This document shows positions 41,261 to 49,162 of a DNA stretch of 64,000 bases, one piece after another. Positions within the stretch are counted from its first letter, which is position 1, and each line of letters starts with the position of its first letter. The stretch is from Bradyrhizobium diazoefficiens (GTDB lineage Bacteria > Pseudomonadota > Alphaproteobacteria > Rhizobiales > Xanthobacteraceae). A program made the translations under genes and the position numbers. The notes under the pieces were generated by a model. The model saw only the letters and a list, made by a program, of their open reading frames with translations, did no database searches and was not told the origin of the DNA. Where the stretch lies: positions 248,001 through 312,000 of the forward strand of contig NZ_JAENXS010000001.1 in NCBI RefSeq assembly GCF_016612535.1. Direction: 5' to 3'.

Positions 41261-42568
41261 TTACTGCGGATGGATCATGGTGGGATCGTCGAGATCGATC
41301 TCGCTGTCGGCGTCGGGCGCACCCTTGTTGGTGTCGACGGTCGCGTAGATCGACATGCCGGCGCGGAGCAGGTTCTGCCTGGCGACCGCCTTTGGCACGC
41401 GGATGCGGACCGGCACGCGCTGCACGATCTTGGTGAAGTTGCCGGTGGCATTGTCAGGCGGCAGCAGCGTGAACACCGAGCCCGAACCTGCCGCGATGCT
41501 GTCGACGACGCCGGAAAACTTGCGCATGCCGTAAGCGTCGACCTTGATCGTCACCGGCTGGCCGGGGCGGATGCGCTTGAGCTGCGTTTCCTTGAAATTG
41601 GCGTCGATATAGACATCGTCGAGCGGCACGACATTGCCGAGGCGCTGGCCGACGGCAACGAAATCGCCGGCGCTGACGAGACGGTTGGAGAAGATGCCGT
41701 CGACCGGCGCGCGCACCGCCGTGAAGGAAAGGTCACGCTCGGCCTTGGCGAGCGTGGTCTTGAGCTCGGCGAGCTGCGCCCGGGCTTCGGCCTGCTGTGC
41801 CTTGGCGACATCGACATTGCTGACGGCGACGTCGTAGGCGGCCTGCGCGGCCGCGACTGCGGCAGCGCCCTGGTCGCGTCCGGCTTGCGAGGTTTCGAAC
41901 GTGGCGCGCGAGGCAAAGCCCTTGTTGCTCAGCTCCTGCTGCCGCTCATAGTCGAGATCGGCGCGCTTGAGGCCCGCTTGCGCGGAGACGAGCTGCGCCT
42001 GGGCCTGCGCGACCTGGCTGTCGAGCGCCGCGATCTGGCGGCCGATGCGGTCGATGGTGGCCTGCTGGGTCGCAATCCGGGTCGCGGCGGCATCGACGGC
42101 GATCTTGTAGTCGCCGTCATCGATGCGCAGCACGGTGTCGCCGGCATGCACCAGCGCATTGTCGCCGACGAGGATCGAGGAGATATGGCCAGCCACCCGC
42201 GAGCCCAGCATGGTGTTGTTGGCGCGGACATAGGCGTCGTCGGTGGAAACGAAGAAGCGGCCGACCAACGTGTAGTAGCCGGCATAGCTTGCCGCCGCGA
42301 GCGCCAGCACGAGGCCGATGCCCATCATGACGAATTTGCGCTTGCCGGATTTCGGCGCGGCAGCGACGGATGCGGTCGGGGCCGGCTGGTCGGTCACGGG
42401 CTTCTCCGGCGCCTCGTTGGTGCGACGCTTGGTTTCTTCGGCCACATGAGAGCGCAGCTGCCCGGCGAGGGCTACGGATGTCCCGGTCGCAGCTTCATCG
42501 TCCGCCGCCGTCGTCTCCACCGCTTCCTGGCGAAGGACGCGCGCAGCCTGGTCTCTCGACGTGGCCAT
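41261..42568 (-). CDS. HlyD/EmrA-type membrane fusion protein
   Basis: A 435-residue periplasmic adaptor with a long cytoplasmic N-terminus of about 100 residues and one membrane helix (VMMGIGLVLALAAASYAGYY). The lipoyl half-motifs VSTDDAYVRANNTMLGSRV and FTAVRAPVDGIFSNRL flank a coiled-coil hairpin rich in Ala and Gln. It connects the DHA2 pump to an outer-membrane channel, not encoded here. ATG at 42568 (MATSRDQAARV) was taken; the frame to 42646 reaches the operator. It is the first gene of the pump operon and diverges from tetR. Confidence 0.93.
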   Translation of the reverse strand: MATSRDQAARVLRQEAVETTAADDEAATGTSVALAGQLRSHVAEETKRRTNEAPEKPVTDQPAPTASVAAAPKSGKRKFVMMGIGLVLALAAASYAGYYTLVGRFFVSTDDAYVRANNTMLGSRVAGHISSILVGDNALVHAGDTVLRIDDGDYKIAVDAAATRIATQQATIDRIGRQIAALDSQVAQAQAQLVSAQAGLKRADLDYERQQELSNKGFASRATFETSQAGRDQGAAAVAAAQAAYDVAVSNVDVAKAQQAEARAQLAELKTTLAKAERDLSFTAVRAPVDGIFSNRLVSAGDFVAVGQRLGNVVPLDDVYIDANFKETQLKRIRPGQPVTIKVDAYGMRKFSGVVDSIAAGSGSVFTLLPPDNATGNFTKIVQRVPVRIRVPKAVARQNLLRAGMSIYATVDTNKGAPDADSEIDLDDPTMIHPQ

Positions 42569-42644
42569 AAAGGCCTCCCCAATAAAAATGCGACCCGGGG
42601 CGGCCGTCGCACGGCCGCTGTCCCGCTCGCCCACCCCAAATACC

Positions 42645-42667
42645 ATTGACCGAACGGTTCGGTCAAT
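42645..42667. promoter_or_regulatory. Perfect 23-base palindromic operator between emrA-like and tetR-like genes
   Basis: ATTGACCGAAC and its exact reverse complement flank a single central G. The site lies 77 bases from the pump operon start and 99 bases from the regulator start. Length and symmetry fit a TetR-family operator. TTGACC within it could also overlap a -35 element, giving repression by occlusion. Confidence 0.75.
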
Positions 42668-42765
42668 ATACTTAATATTCCCAGGTCGGACCCTACTGGC
42701 CCGAATCCTTTATTTGCGTTTCCTAGTCCAAGCCCCGCTCCAAAACCTTCCGAGACCCTAAACCA

Positions 42766-43401
42766 ATGGTTGCACCCAACCGCGAACAACTTCACGCGCT
42801 CCCGGACGAGGACAGCTCCAAACGCCGCCAGATCCTGGCCGGCGCCCGTAAGGTGTTCATGGATCTGGGTTTTGACGGGGCCAGCATGGGCGAGATCGCG
42901 CGGGCGGCGGGCGTCTCCAAGGGCACCCTCTACGTCTACTTCGCCGACAAAAGCGCGCTGTTCGAAGCCATCCTCGAGGAGGAGGCGCTCCAGCACGGCC
43001 AAGTCGTGTTCAATTTCGACCCCGCCCGCGACGCCGAGACCACGTTGAGGGAGTTCGCTCTCGCTTACAATCGCCTGCTCTGCCGCCCCGGCGGCGGGTC
43101 GGCGATCCGCACCGTGATGGCGATCGCCGAGCGCATGCCCGACGTCGGCCGCCGCTATTATTTTTGCGTGCTGGACAAGACCATCAGCCGGCTGTCCGAA
43201 TATCTCAAAGCCCATGTCGCCCCCGGCGATCTCGCGATCGACGATTGCGACCTTGCCGCCTCGCAATTCATGGAACTGTGCAAGGCCTCACTCTTCCTGC
43301 CTTTCGTCTTCCAGGCCGCGCCGCCGCCGTCGGAACAACGCATGATGGAAGTGATCGACAGCGCAACGCGGATGTTTCTGGCGGCATACCGGGCGAAGTG
43401 A
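42766..43401 (+). CDS. TetR-family transcriptional regulator of the divergent pump
   Basis: A 211-residue repressor. The TetR helix-turn-helix is at about residues 22-65 (QILAGARKVFMDLGFDGASM, EIARAAGVSKGTLYVYFADK). The C-terminal ligand domain is of the common AcrR-like kind, ending DSATRMFLAAYRAK. By position and by the palindrome in front of it, it most likely represses itself and the EmrA-EmrB operon until a toxic ligand binds. The target is inferred. Confidence 0.92.
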   Translation: MVAPNREQLHALPDEDSSKRRQILAGARKVFMDLGFDGASMGEIARAAGVSKGTLYVYFADKSALFEAILEEEALQHGQVVFNFDPARDAETTLREFALAYNRLLCRPGGGSAIRTVMAIAERMPDVGRRYYFCVLDKTISRLSEYLKAHVAPGDLAIDDCDLAASQFMELCKASLFLPFVFQAAPPPSEQRMMEVIDSATRMFLAAYRAK

Positions 43402-43456
43402 GCTGAAGCCGGCCACGCGTTGCGCATGCGGCTCGCGCCGCATTATATTGAGCGCC

Positions 43457-43816
43457 ATGTCCCGTGATCTTCGCCCGCCGGTCGATGTCCTTCATTATGA
43501 GATCGTCCAGGAACAGGCCTCAGCGCTTGGACGAATGGGCCGCACGCTCGAACAGGCGCTGGCGCAATTGCGCGCGTTCGATGATGCCCACGCGCTCTCG
43601 GAGGCGCACGCGCACTCGGAAATACCGGCCTCGATGCAGCCGGCCAGGCGCAAGCTGGTGATGGAAGCCGGCCAGGCGCTCTGGATGTTCGTGGTGCAAC
43701 GTGAGGCGACTGGCCTGCGCGACAGCCGCCATATCATGCGAACCTACAACGTCCCGGCCGAGGTGCAGCTGTGCATGGGGTTCGCCCCGGCACCGTCGAA
43801 GCCGACATCGAAATGA
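43457..43816 (+). CDS. Small conserved protein of unknown function, possibly DUF6665
   Basis: A 119-residue, helix-rich cytoplasmic protein with no signal peptide or membrane segment. It starts MSRDLRPPVDVLHYEIVQEQ, continues with LGRMGRTLEQALAQL, and has a conserved-looking C-terminal part, EAGQALWMFVVQREATGLRD, followed by YNVPAEVQLCMG. It resembles small proteins annotated DUF6665 in Bradyrhizobium-like genomes, from memory only. TTG at 43448 is an alternative start. It follows tetR on the same strand and converges on the phosphatase gene with nine bases between. Confidence 0.7.
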   Translation: MSRDLRPPVDVLHYEIVQEQASALGRMGRTLEQALAQLRAFDDAHALSEAHAHSEIPASMQPARRKLVMEAGQALWMFVVQREATGLRDSRHIMRTYNVPAEVQLCMGFAPAPSKPTSK

Positions 43817-43825
43817 TGTTCTAGC

Positions 43826-44422
43826 TCAGCAGAGCCAGGCCCCGCTCTCTTCCATCTTGCGCCAGGCATGCAGGACCTGGCGCGTGTTGCGCGCGAAGGC
43901 GAAGACATGGCCGCCACCGGCCGGCTGATCGTGGACGCGGTCGATGGGATGACCGGCAATGTGGCAGAACAGCAGCGTGCCGACGGCACCGTGGCCGACG
44001 AACAGAATATCGCCCCGCCGATTGCGTGCCAGCACCGCTTCGGCTTCGCGGACGATGCGCGCCTGTGCGTCGATGGCACGCTCCCAGCCGCGCACGCTGA
44101 GATTTGGCTCTGCGAAAAACTGATCGGCAACCGCTTCGAACTCGGCAGGCTTTAGAAAACCCGTCGCCGAGCGATCGTTCTCGTGCATGGCCTGCCGGAT
44201 CTCGATCATGATTCCGAGCCGGCTCACGATGATCTCCGCGGTTTCGATCGCCTTGCGTTCGCCGCTGGCGACGATCTGCGTGGTGCCCGCAAGCCAGCCT
44301 GCGTTCGCGATCATCTCGGTTCGCGCCCGTCCGACCGTGCTCAGGCTCCATTGCGGAACGGGCACGGCGGGATCGATTTGCACCTGCGGGTGGGTGAGAT
44401 AGCGGACGAGATCGGAGGGCAT
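43826..44422 (-). CDS. Histidine phosphatase (phosphoglycerate-mutase-like) with altered first motif
   Basis: A 198-residue protein of the histidine phosphatase superfamily. The first motif, normally RHG or RHP, reads YLTHPQVQ, so the phospho-accepting H11 is kept but the arginine before it is threonine. The second arginine (ASGERKAIETAE, R56) and the second histidine (FVGHGAVG, H144) are present. The change may weaken phosphate binding or alter the substrate. It is followed on the opposite strand by a small unknown gene and lies 15 bases downstream of the extensin-like gene. Confidence 0.8.
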   Translation of the reverse strand: MPSDLVRYLTHPQVQIDPAVPVPQWSLSTVGRARTEMIANAGWLAGTTQIVASGERKAIETAEIIVSRLGIMIEIRQAMHENDRSATGFLKPAEFEAVADQFFAEPNLSVRGWERAIDAQARIVREAEAVLARNRRGDILFVGHGAVGTLLFCHIAGHPIDRVHDQPAGGGHVFAFARNTRQVLHAWRKMEESGAWLC

Positions 44423-44437
44423 TTTGGGTCGTGTCCG

Positions 44438-45637
44438 CTAATCGTCCGAGAACTCGTCTTCCTCGTTGATCTTCTCGTGCTTGCCGCTCTTGCGCGTGCC
44501 GAGCGCGCCGGTCACGGAGGAATCACGGTTGTTGGCATAAGGACTGCGCTGCTGGGCGCGCGCGGCGACCTCTTCACCGGAGACGGCGGCCGGCTGGCAG
44601 ATCAGGCGACGGCTGGCGCGGCGCATCAGGTCGACGTGAATGTGATCGTAGTGATAGACGTTCGAGCCCGGCGCCAACACCGTGGTGAAATGCGCGCACG
44701 CGCCGGATTGCACGTCGCGCAGAAAGCCCTGCTCTTCCGGCAGGCCGCGCCAACCATCCTTCACCGAGATGCGGCGGCCGTCGGCGAGAGTGAAGCCGGC
44801 GACGTCGAGCGCATTGCCGAAGGCGTGCTCCGAAATGTGGGCGTGTGGGTTGCCGTTCATGCCGCGGCAGGAATAGGCCGAGATCTGCCGGATCTCGACC
44901 ACGCGCTGGCCGAACCAGCGCATCGCCGACGGTTGCACGCTGTCGGCAAACCAGCGGTCGAGCTCGGACACGATCGGACAGGCCAGCGTCGCGGTCGGCT
45001 TGATCGCGACGGGACCGACGGCGGCGACGGGGTCGCCCTGCGCCGGGCCGAGTCGCGGCGGTGGCTGTGGCGCGGGCGCTTGCGAATAAGGCGCAGGCCC
45101 GGGCTGCCGCGCTGGATAGCTCGGCGCATTCATGTAGCGCGCCGCACCCGCGGCATCGGTGCCCTCGGGCGGCAGGTCGATCTCGTCTTCCTGCGGCGCC
45201 ACGCCGGGCGCGCTGAGCGACACCGGACCGGACGCGCCATAGCCGGAGGGCTGACGCACCGCGCTCTCGGGATAATTCGACCGCTGCGGATAGGGGGATG
45301 CCGGATAGTTCGATTGCGGCTGCCTCACCGGCCAGCGCGGCTGGTTGCCGACGCTGCCGGGCGGGCGCAGCTCCTCGTCGGCGAAACCGTAGCTCGATGA
45401 AGGGTCGCCGATGGCGGCGACCTTCAGCGGGAACTCGGCGCCGCACATGCCGGGGCCGGAGATCGGCTCGATCCGGACGATGTCCGCACTCTCTTTCACG
45501 GCGCCCGATTTCAGGCACGCCGCTTCGGCCTCGGCTCGCCACGGTTCACGTCCGGCCTGGAACAAGCCGCGTCCGCAACCCGCGAGCGAAACGAGGACGA
45601 TGGAGCCGACGAGATACAAACGAACTCCGCGCGTCAT
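44438..45637 (-). CDS. Extensin-family lipoprotein with LAS-type peptidase motifs
   Basis: A 399-residue lipoprotein. The signal peptide ends in lipobox SLAGC (C21). A proline/serine/tyrosine-rich linker (about residues 90-200) is followed by the extensin-like C-terminal domain, with zinc-peptidase motifs SEHAFGNALDVAGF (SxHxxGxAxD) and YHYDHIHVDL (HxH). Related LAS enzymes such as MepA cleave peptidoglycan crosslinks, so a wall-remodelling peptidase in the periplasm is likely. An acidic tail (INEEDEFSDD) closes the protein. Confidence 0.9.
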   Translation of the reverse strand: MTRGVRLYLVGSIVLVSLAGCGRGLFQAGREPWRAEAEAACLKSGAVKESADIVRIEPISGPGMCGAEFPLKVAAIGDPSSSYGFADEELRPPGSVGNQPRWPVRQPQSNYPASPYPQRSNYPESAVRQPSGYGASGPVSLSAPGVAPQEDEIDLPPEGTDAAGAARYMNAPSYPARQPGPAPYSQAPAPQPPPRLGPAQGDPVAAVGPVAIKPTATLACPIVSELDRWFADSVQPSAMRWFGQRVVEIRQISAYSCRGMNGNPHAHISEHAFGNALDVAGFTLADGRRISVKDGWRGLPEEQGFLRDVQSGACAHFTTVLAPGSNVYHYDHIHVDLMRRASRRLICQPAAVSGEEVAARAQQRSPYANNRDSSVTGALGTRKSGKHEKINEEDEFSDD

Positions 45638-45999
45638 GCGCGGCAGGTTCGGTGAATTTACTTAAAGACTCTTCAACGTCTTGATTTCAGCTTTGGTTAA
45701 CCATGCCGGCCGCGCGCGACCGCAGACGGCGGCTTACAGAGCGGCTTCCGCGTTGCTTATGACGCCGTCAGTGCGATCACTGGGCCAAGCGAAGTCGCAA
45801 GCCGCTTCGCCGACGCCTCCCTCTCTGTCACGGCGACGTTACGCAGATGAACGGTGGTCGAATGTGCGCTGGCTCACCCACTCAGCCGTTGTGACGCCCA
45901 TCACAGAAGGCCCGGACGCATCAGGCGTAGGGTCGAACCACATCCGGTCCCCGACCGACTCCAGTCCATCTCGGGACGCACGCCATTTCGGAGGTTGTC
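45638..45999. other. Divergent intergenic region upstream of the DUF2147 gene
   Basis: 362 bases between the diverging extensin-like and DUF2147 genes. A plus-strand open frame crosses it (45681-46229) but looks non-coding and overlaps the DUF2147 gene. Promoters for both genes should lie here; none was fixed with confidence. Confidence 0.4.
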
Positions 46000-46776
46000 A
46001 TGAACAAGCTCACCATCGCCGCCACTGCACTCTTCCTCGCCTCGACCGCCGTCGCGCATGCCGGCAATTCGATCTCGTTCCAGGTCGAAGGCCAGCGCAT
46101 CCGCATCGAGACGCCGCGCAACTGCGCCTCGCTCGATTGCGTCACCATCGTAGCGCCGGGCCTGTCGAACAAACCGATCAAGCTGAACAACATCAATCTC
46201 AACGGCCTTGGCGGCTCCAAGGACGATGACGACACCACGCCGTCGACGACGACGGCACAGCCCGCGCCGGCTCCGGTGCAGCAGCAGCCCGTGCCGCAGA
46301 CGCCGGTGCAGGCGACCGCGCCCGTTGTTGCTCCCACTGCCCCGGCGGCGACCGTTGCCGCCGCGCCGTCCGTCGACACGACCATGCAGCCCGTCGCGGC
46401 TCCTGCCCCCGTTGCCGAACGCGCGCCTGTCGCTGCTGCTCCCGCTTATGCGCCCGCTCCGGCTCCGGTGGCCGCCGCGCCCGTGCAGGCCGCGAACACG
46501 CCGCTCGGCGTGTGGGCGACCGAAGAGAACAAGGGCAATGTCCGCGTCGAACAGTGCGGCACCAATCTGTGCGGCTATGCCGCGAAGACCAACGAGCGGA
46601 TCCTGATCAACATGAAGCCCGACGGCGCCAAGTGGAGCGGCCGCATTCACGATCCCGACTCCGGCCGCAACTACGACTCGACGATCGCCATGAAGGGGCC
46701 GAACGCGATGCGCGTGCAGGGCTGCGCCTTCGGCGGCATGTTCTGCGGCGGCCAGACCTGGAAGCGCGTGAGTTGA
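46000..46776 (+). CDS. Secreted protein with C-terminal DUF2147 domain
   Basis: A 258-residue exported protein. The signal peptide (MNKLTIAATALFLAS, cleavage after AHA near residue 21) precedes a short domain with two cysteines (RNCASLDCVTIVAPG). A Pro/Ala/Val-rich linker covers about residues 80-165. The last 90 residues form a DUF2147 domain: GVWATEENKGNVRVEQCG at its start, GRIHDPDSGRNYDSTIAM and GQTWKRV near its end. The domain is of unknown function, probably a beta-barrel. A clear terminator follows. Confidence 0.88.
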   Translation: MNKLTIAATALFLASTAVAHAGNSISFQVEGQRIRIETPRNCASLDCVTIVAPGLSNKPIKLNNINLNGLGGSKDDDDTTPSTTTAQPAPAPVQQQPVPQTPVQATAPVVAPTAPAATVAAAPSVDTTMQPVAAPAPVAERAPVAAAPAYAPAPAPVAAAPVQAANTPLGVWATEENKGNVRVEQCGTNLCGYAAKTNERILINMKPDGAKWSGRIHDPDSGRNYDSTIAMKGPNAMRVQGCAFGGMFCGGQTWKRVS

Positions 46777-46821
46777 GGTCGAGGATCTCGCGGCTGACAA
46801 GCCTTCTTGTTCTTATGATGG

Positions 46822-46852
46822 CGCCACGTCCCTGACACGGGACGTGGCGTTT
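46822..46852 (+). terminator. Terminator behind the DUF2147 gene
   Basis: The arms CGCCACGTCCC and GGGACGTGGCG form a perfect 11-pair stem around a six-base loop, followed by TTT. It begins 46 bases past the stop codon. Confidence 0.8.
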
Positions 46853-46962
46853 GAACGTTCGGCCCTTCCATGCGACAGACGTTCATCCGCCATTCAGCCG
46901 GCTCCGGCTGATATCGGCCAATCTCGCCTCGTGTTCTCACCGGGACCTCATTCGTGGCTTTG

Positions 46963-48318
46963 ATGGTGGCTTGGCGCCGCGTCATGTTTGCTTTGCCGCT
47001 GCTGGCGCTGCCGCTGGCCGGCGCGCACATTGCATGCGCGTCCGACACGATCGAGCTTGCGCAGGCGCAGCCGCAAGCACAACCGTCGCCAGCGCCCTCC
47101 CCCGCGCCATCGGCCTCGCCCGCGCCGGCTGCCGACGCACAACCCGCCACCGTCGAGCCGATCGGCAATGTCGCGACCGTGACGGGAATCGCGACCGTGA
47201 TCCGCGACAGGAACTCGTATCCGCTGAAGGTGCGCGACGACATCTATCTCGACGACGTCGTGCAGACCTCATCGAACTCGTCGCTCGGCATCACCTTCAA
47301 CGACGCCACCACGTTCAACCTCTCCGCCAGCGCCAAGATCACCATCGACAATTACGTCTATGAGGATGGCGGCAAGCAGAACTCGGCAATCTTCGACATC
47401 GGCAAGGGCACGGTCGCCTTCGTCGCGGCGGCGGTAGCGAAGACCGGCGACATGAAGATCGCAACCCCGACCGCGACGCTCGGCATCCGCGGCACCACCG
47501 GCGTCGTCGACGTGCCCGAGAACGCGACCGCGAGCGGTGCCAACAATGTCAACATCAAACTCTATCCTGACGCCGACGGCCGGGTCGGCCATATCGATGT
47601 CAACGACCGCACGAGCGGCGCGCGGCTTGGCGCGCTGACGCAAGGAGCGAGCGGCTTTGCGATCCGGCCGGGTGCAGGCGGCGGCATGCGCTTTGCCGCG
47701 GTGCCGATCACGATCCCGCCGCAGCAGATCGCGCGCGACCGCGGCTTCGTCAGCCAGGTGCATGCGGCGCAGACCACCGGCCGCCAGATCGTCACCGAGC
47801 AGCGCGACTTCCGCCGCGCCAATCCGGCCGCGGTCAGCCGCATTCCGCGGCCGGCGCAGCCGCCGCAGCAACAGCAATTGCGTCCCAACACGGCACCGAA
47901 CCAGCAGCCGCAACGGCCGAGCGGCCAGCCCAGTCAGAACAACCGTCCGGGTCGGCAACAGCCGGGCACGCAGACGCCGCAACGGCAGGGCGGCGCCGCG
48001 CAGCCGGGAACGCCGCGCGCGGGCCAGGGTCAGCAGCAACCGGGACGGCAGCAAGGTACGGGACAGCCGGCCGGCCGGCCACGCACCGGACAGGGCACGC
48101 AGCCCGGCGGCGCCGCGCCTGCGCAACCGAACGGGACTGCGCCACAAACGCCGCGCACCGGATTGCAGCCCGGCCAGCCCGGCGCGCAGCCGGCCGTCCA
48201 GCCGCAACGAGGCGGCGTGCAGCGCCTGCCCAGCTTGCAGCAGCGCCTGCCTGGCGCGCAACGGCCGGCCGCGCCGCGCAAACCTGCGCCGGCGCCGAAG
48301 GAGAAGAAGAAGCGGTAG
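46963..48318 (+). CDS. Secreted FecR-domain protein with Gln/Pro-rich tail
   Basis: A 451-residue exported protein. The signal peptide (about residues 1-27, LPLLALPLAGAHIACA) is followed by a Gln/Ala/Pro stretch and a FecR-like domain (about 70-215): VRDDIYLDDVVQTSSNSSLG, FNLSASAKITIDNYVY, and the typical TPTATLGIRGTTGVVDV. The remaining 180 or so residues are low-complexity, rich in Gln, Pro, Gly and Arg, and end in KEKKKR. The lack of a membrane helix sets it apart from sigma-regulating FecR; it resembles secreted or surface FecR-domain proteins. GTG at 46954 is an alternative start. Confidence 0.87.
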   Translation: MVAWRRVMFALPLLALPLAGAHIACASDTIELAQAQPQAQPSPAPSPAPSASPAPAADAQPATVEPIGNVATVTGIATVIRDRNSYPLKVRDDIYLDDVVQTSSNSSLGITFNDATTFNLSASAKITIDNYVYEDGGKQNSAIFDIGKGTVAFVAAAVAKTGDMKIATPTATLGIRGTTGVVDVPENATASGANNVNIKLYPDADGRVGHIDVNDRTSGARLGALTQGASGFAIRPGAGGGMRFAAVPITIPPQQIARDRGFVSQVHAAQTTGRQIVTEQRDFRRANPAAVSRIPRPAQPPQQQQLRPNTAPNQQPQRPSGQPSQNNRPGRQQPGTQTPQRQGGAAQPGTPRAGQGQQQPGRQQGTGQPAGRPRTGQGTQPGGAAPAQPNGTAPQTPRTGLQPGQPGAQPAVQPQRGGVQRLPSLQQRLPGAQRPAAPRKPAPAPKEKKKR

Positions 48319-48350
48319 AGCGCAAAGCGCGTCAGCAGCGCTGGTGCGCT

Positions 48351-48521
48351 CCCTCGCCCCGTTCCTACGGGGCCGCGACGAGCTTCGCTCGCGCTGAGAG
48401 GGTTGGGGTGAGGGGCTGCTTCAGCACAGAAGGTAAGAGACGGACTCGCGGAGAGTCCCCCTCACCCGGATTGCATCTGGCGATGCAATCCGACCTCTCC
48501 CCGCAAGCGGGGCGAGGTGAA
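48351..48521. repeat. CTCTCCCC/CCTCACCC palindromic repeat, copy 2
   Basis: The left part runs from CCCTCGCCCCGTTCCTACGG to GAGAGGGTTGGGGTGAGGGG. The right part runs from CCCCCTCACCCGGATTGCAT to CCGCAAGCGGGGCGAGGTG. The inner hairpin ATTGCATC/GATGCAAT parallels copy 1. It lies between two converging genes and ends five bases from the Nudix stop codon. Confidence 0.8.
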
Positions 48522-48526
48522 GATAC

Positions 48527-49096
48527 TTACGCCTCGCCGCGCAGCCAGGTTCGCACCTTCTGCAACAGACCGTGCCGCAGCTCGTCGACGGAGGCAGCCT
48601 CGGCCGGTGTCAGCGTCTGCAACGCCGCGTCGATGTCGTCCGCCGCCAGCGTTGGCGTCGGTTCAGGCGCAGGCGACGACGCGAGGCCGGCCGCGGCGAT
48701 CGCGATCGGTCCGACCTGGGTGAGGAAAGTGCGCTCATATTCGCGCGACAGGCGCGCGAGTGCGTCGTCCAGCGTCACCCAGTCGACCGCCTTGATGTCG
48801 TTCATCAGCTTGCGGACGGGACCGCCATCAGCCTCCATCCGCCAGAAATGCACGACTTTTGAGCGCCCGCCCGAGTGGTACACGAGCGTGCCCAGAAATT
48901 CGTGGATGGCGACCTCGTGGCCGGTCTCCTCCAGCACCTCGCGATGCGCGGCCTCCCTCGGAGTCTCGCCGTCGTCGAGCTTGCCCTTGGGCAAAACCCA
49001 TTCGTTGCGCTTGCGCTGGCGCACGACTGCGATCAGCGGCGTTTCGCCACGCCGCAGCACAATACCACCCGCCGCCATCACCGGCGCCCGCGCCAT
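48527..49096 (-). CDS. Nudix hydrolase
   Basis: A 189-residue protein with a complete Nudix box, GKLDDGETPREAA continuing to REVLEETGHE (Gx5Ex7REUxEExGU), at about residues 38-60. The preceding strand NEWVLPKG and the VYHSGGRSKVVHFWRM stretch resemble diphosphoinositol-polyphosphate or dinucleoside-polyphosphate hydrolases. A C-terminal extension of about 60 residues is Ala/Pro-rich. It cleaves an X-linked nucleoside diphosphate; the true substrate is unknown. It converges on the FecR-like gene. Confidence 0.92.
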   Translation of the reverse strand: MARAPVMAAGGIVLRRGETPLIAVVRQRKRNEWVLPKGKLDDGETPREAAHREVLEETGHEVAIHEFLGTLVYHSGGRSKVVHFWRMEADGGPVRKLMNDIKAVDWVTLDDALARLSREYERTFLTQVGPIAIAAAGLASSPAPEPTPTLAADDIDAALQTLTPAEAASVDELRHGLLQKVRTWLRGEA

Positions 49097-49162
49097 ACCA
49101 GATCCGTGTCGATCGAATTGTCCCTACGGACGATATAGGCCGCCGACACGGCGGATTGAAGG

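Noticed and set aside
45681..46229. Plus-strand frame across the gap before the DUF2147 gene
   Set aside because: Overlaps the certain DUF2147 gene in another frame and has no coding features.
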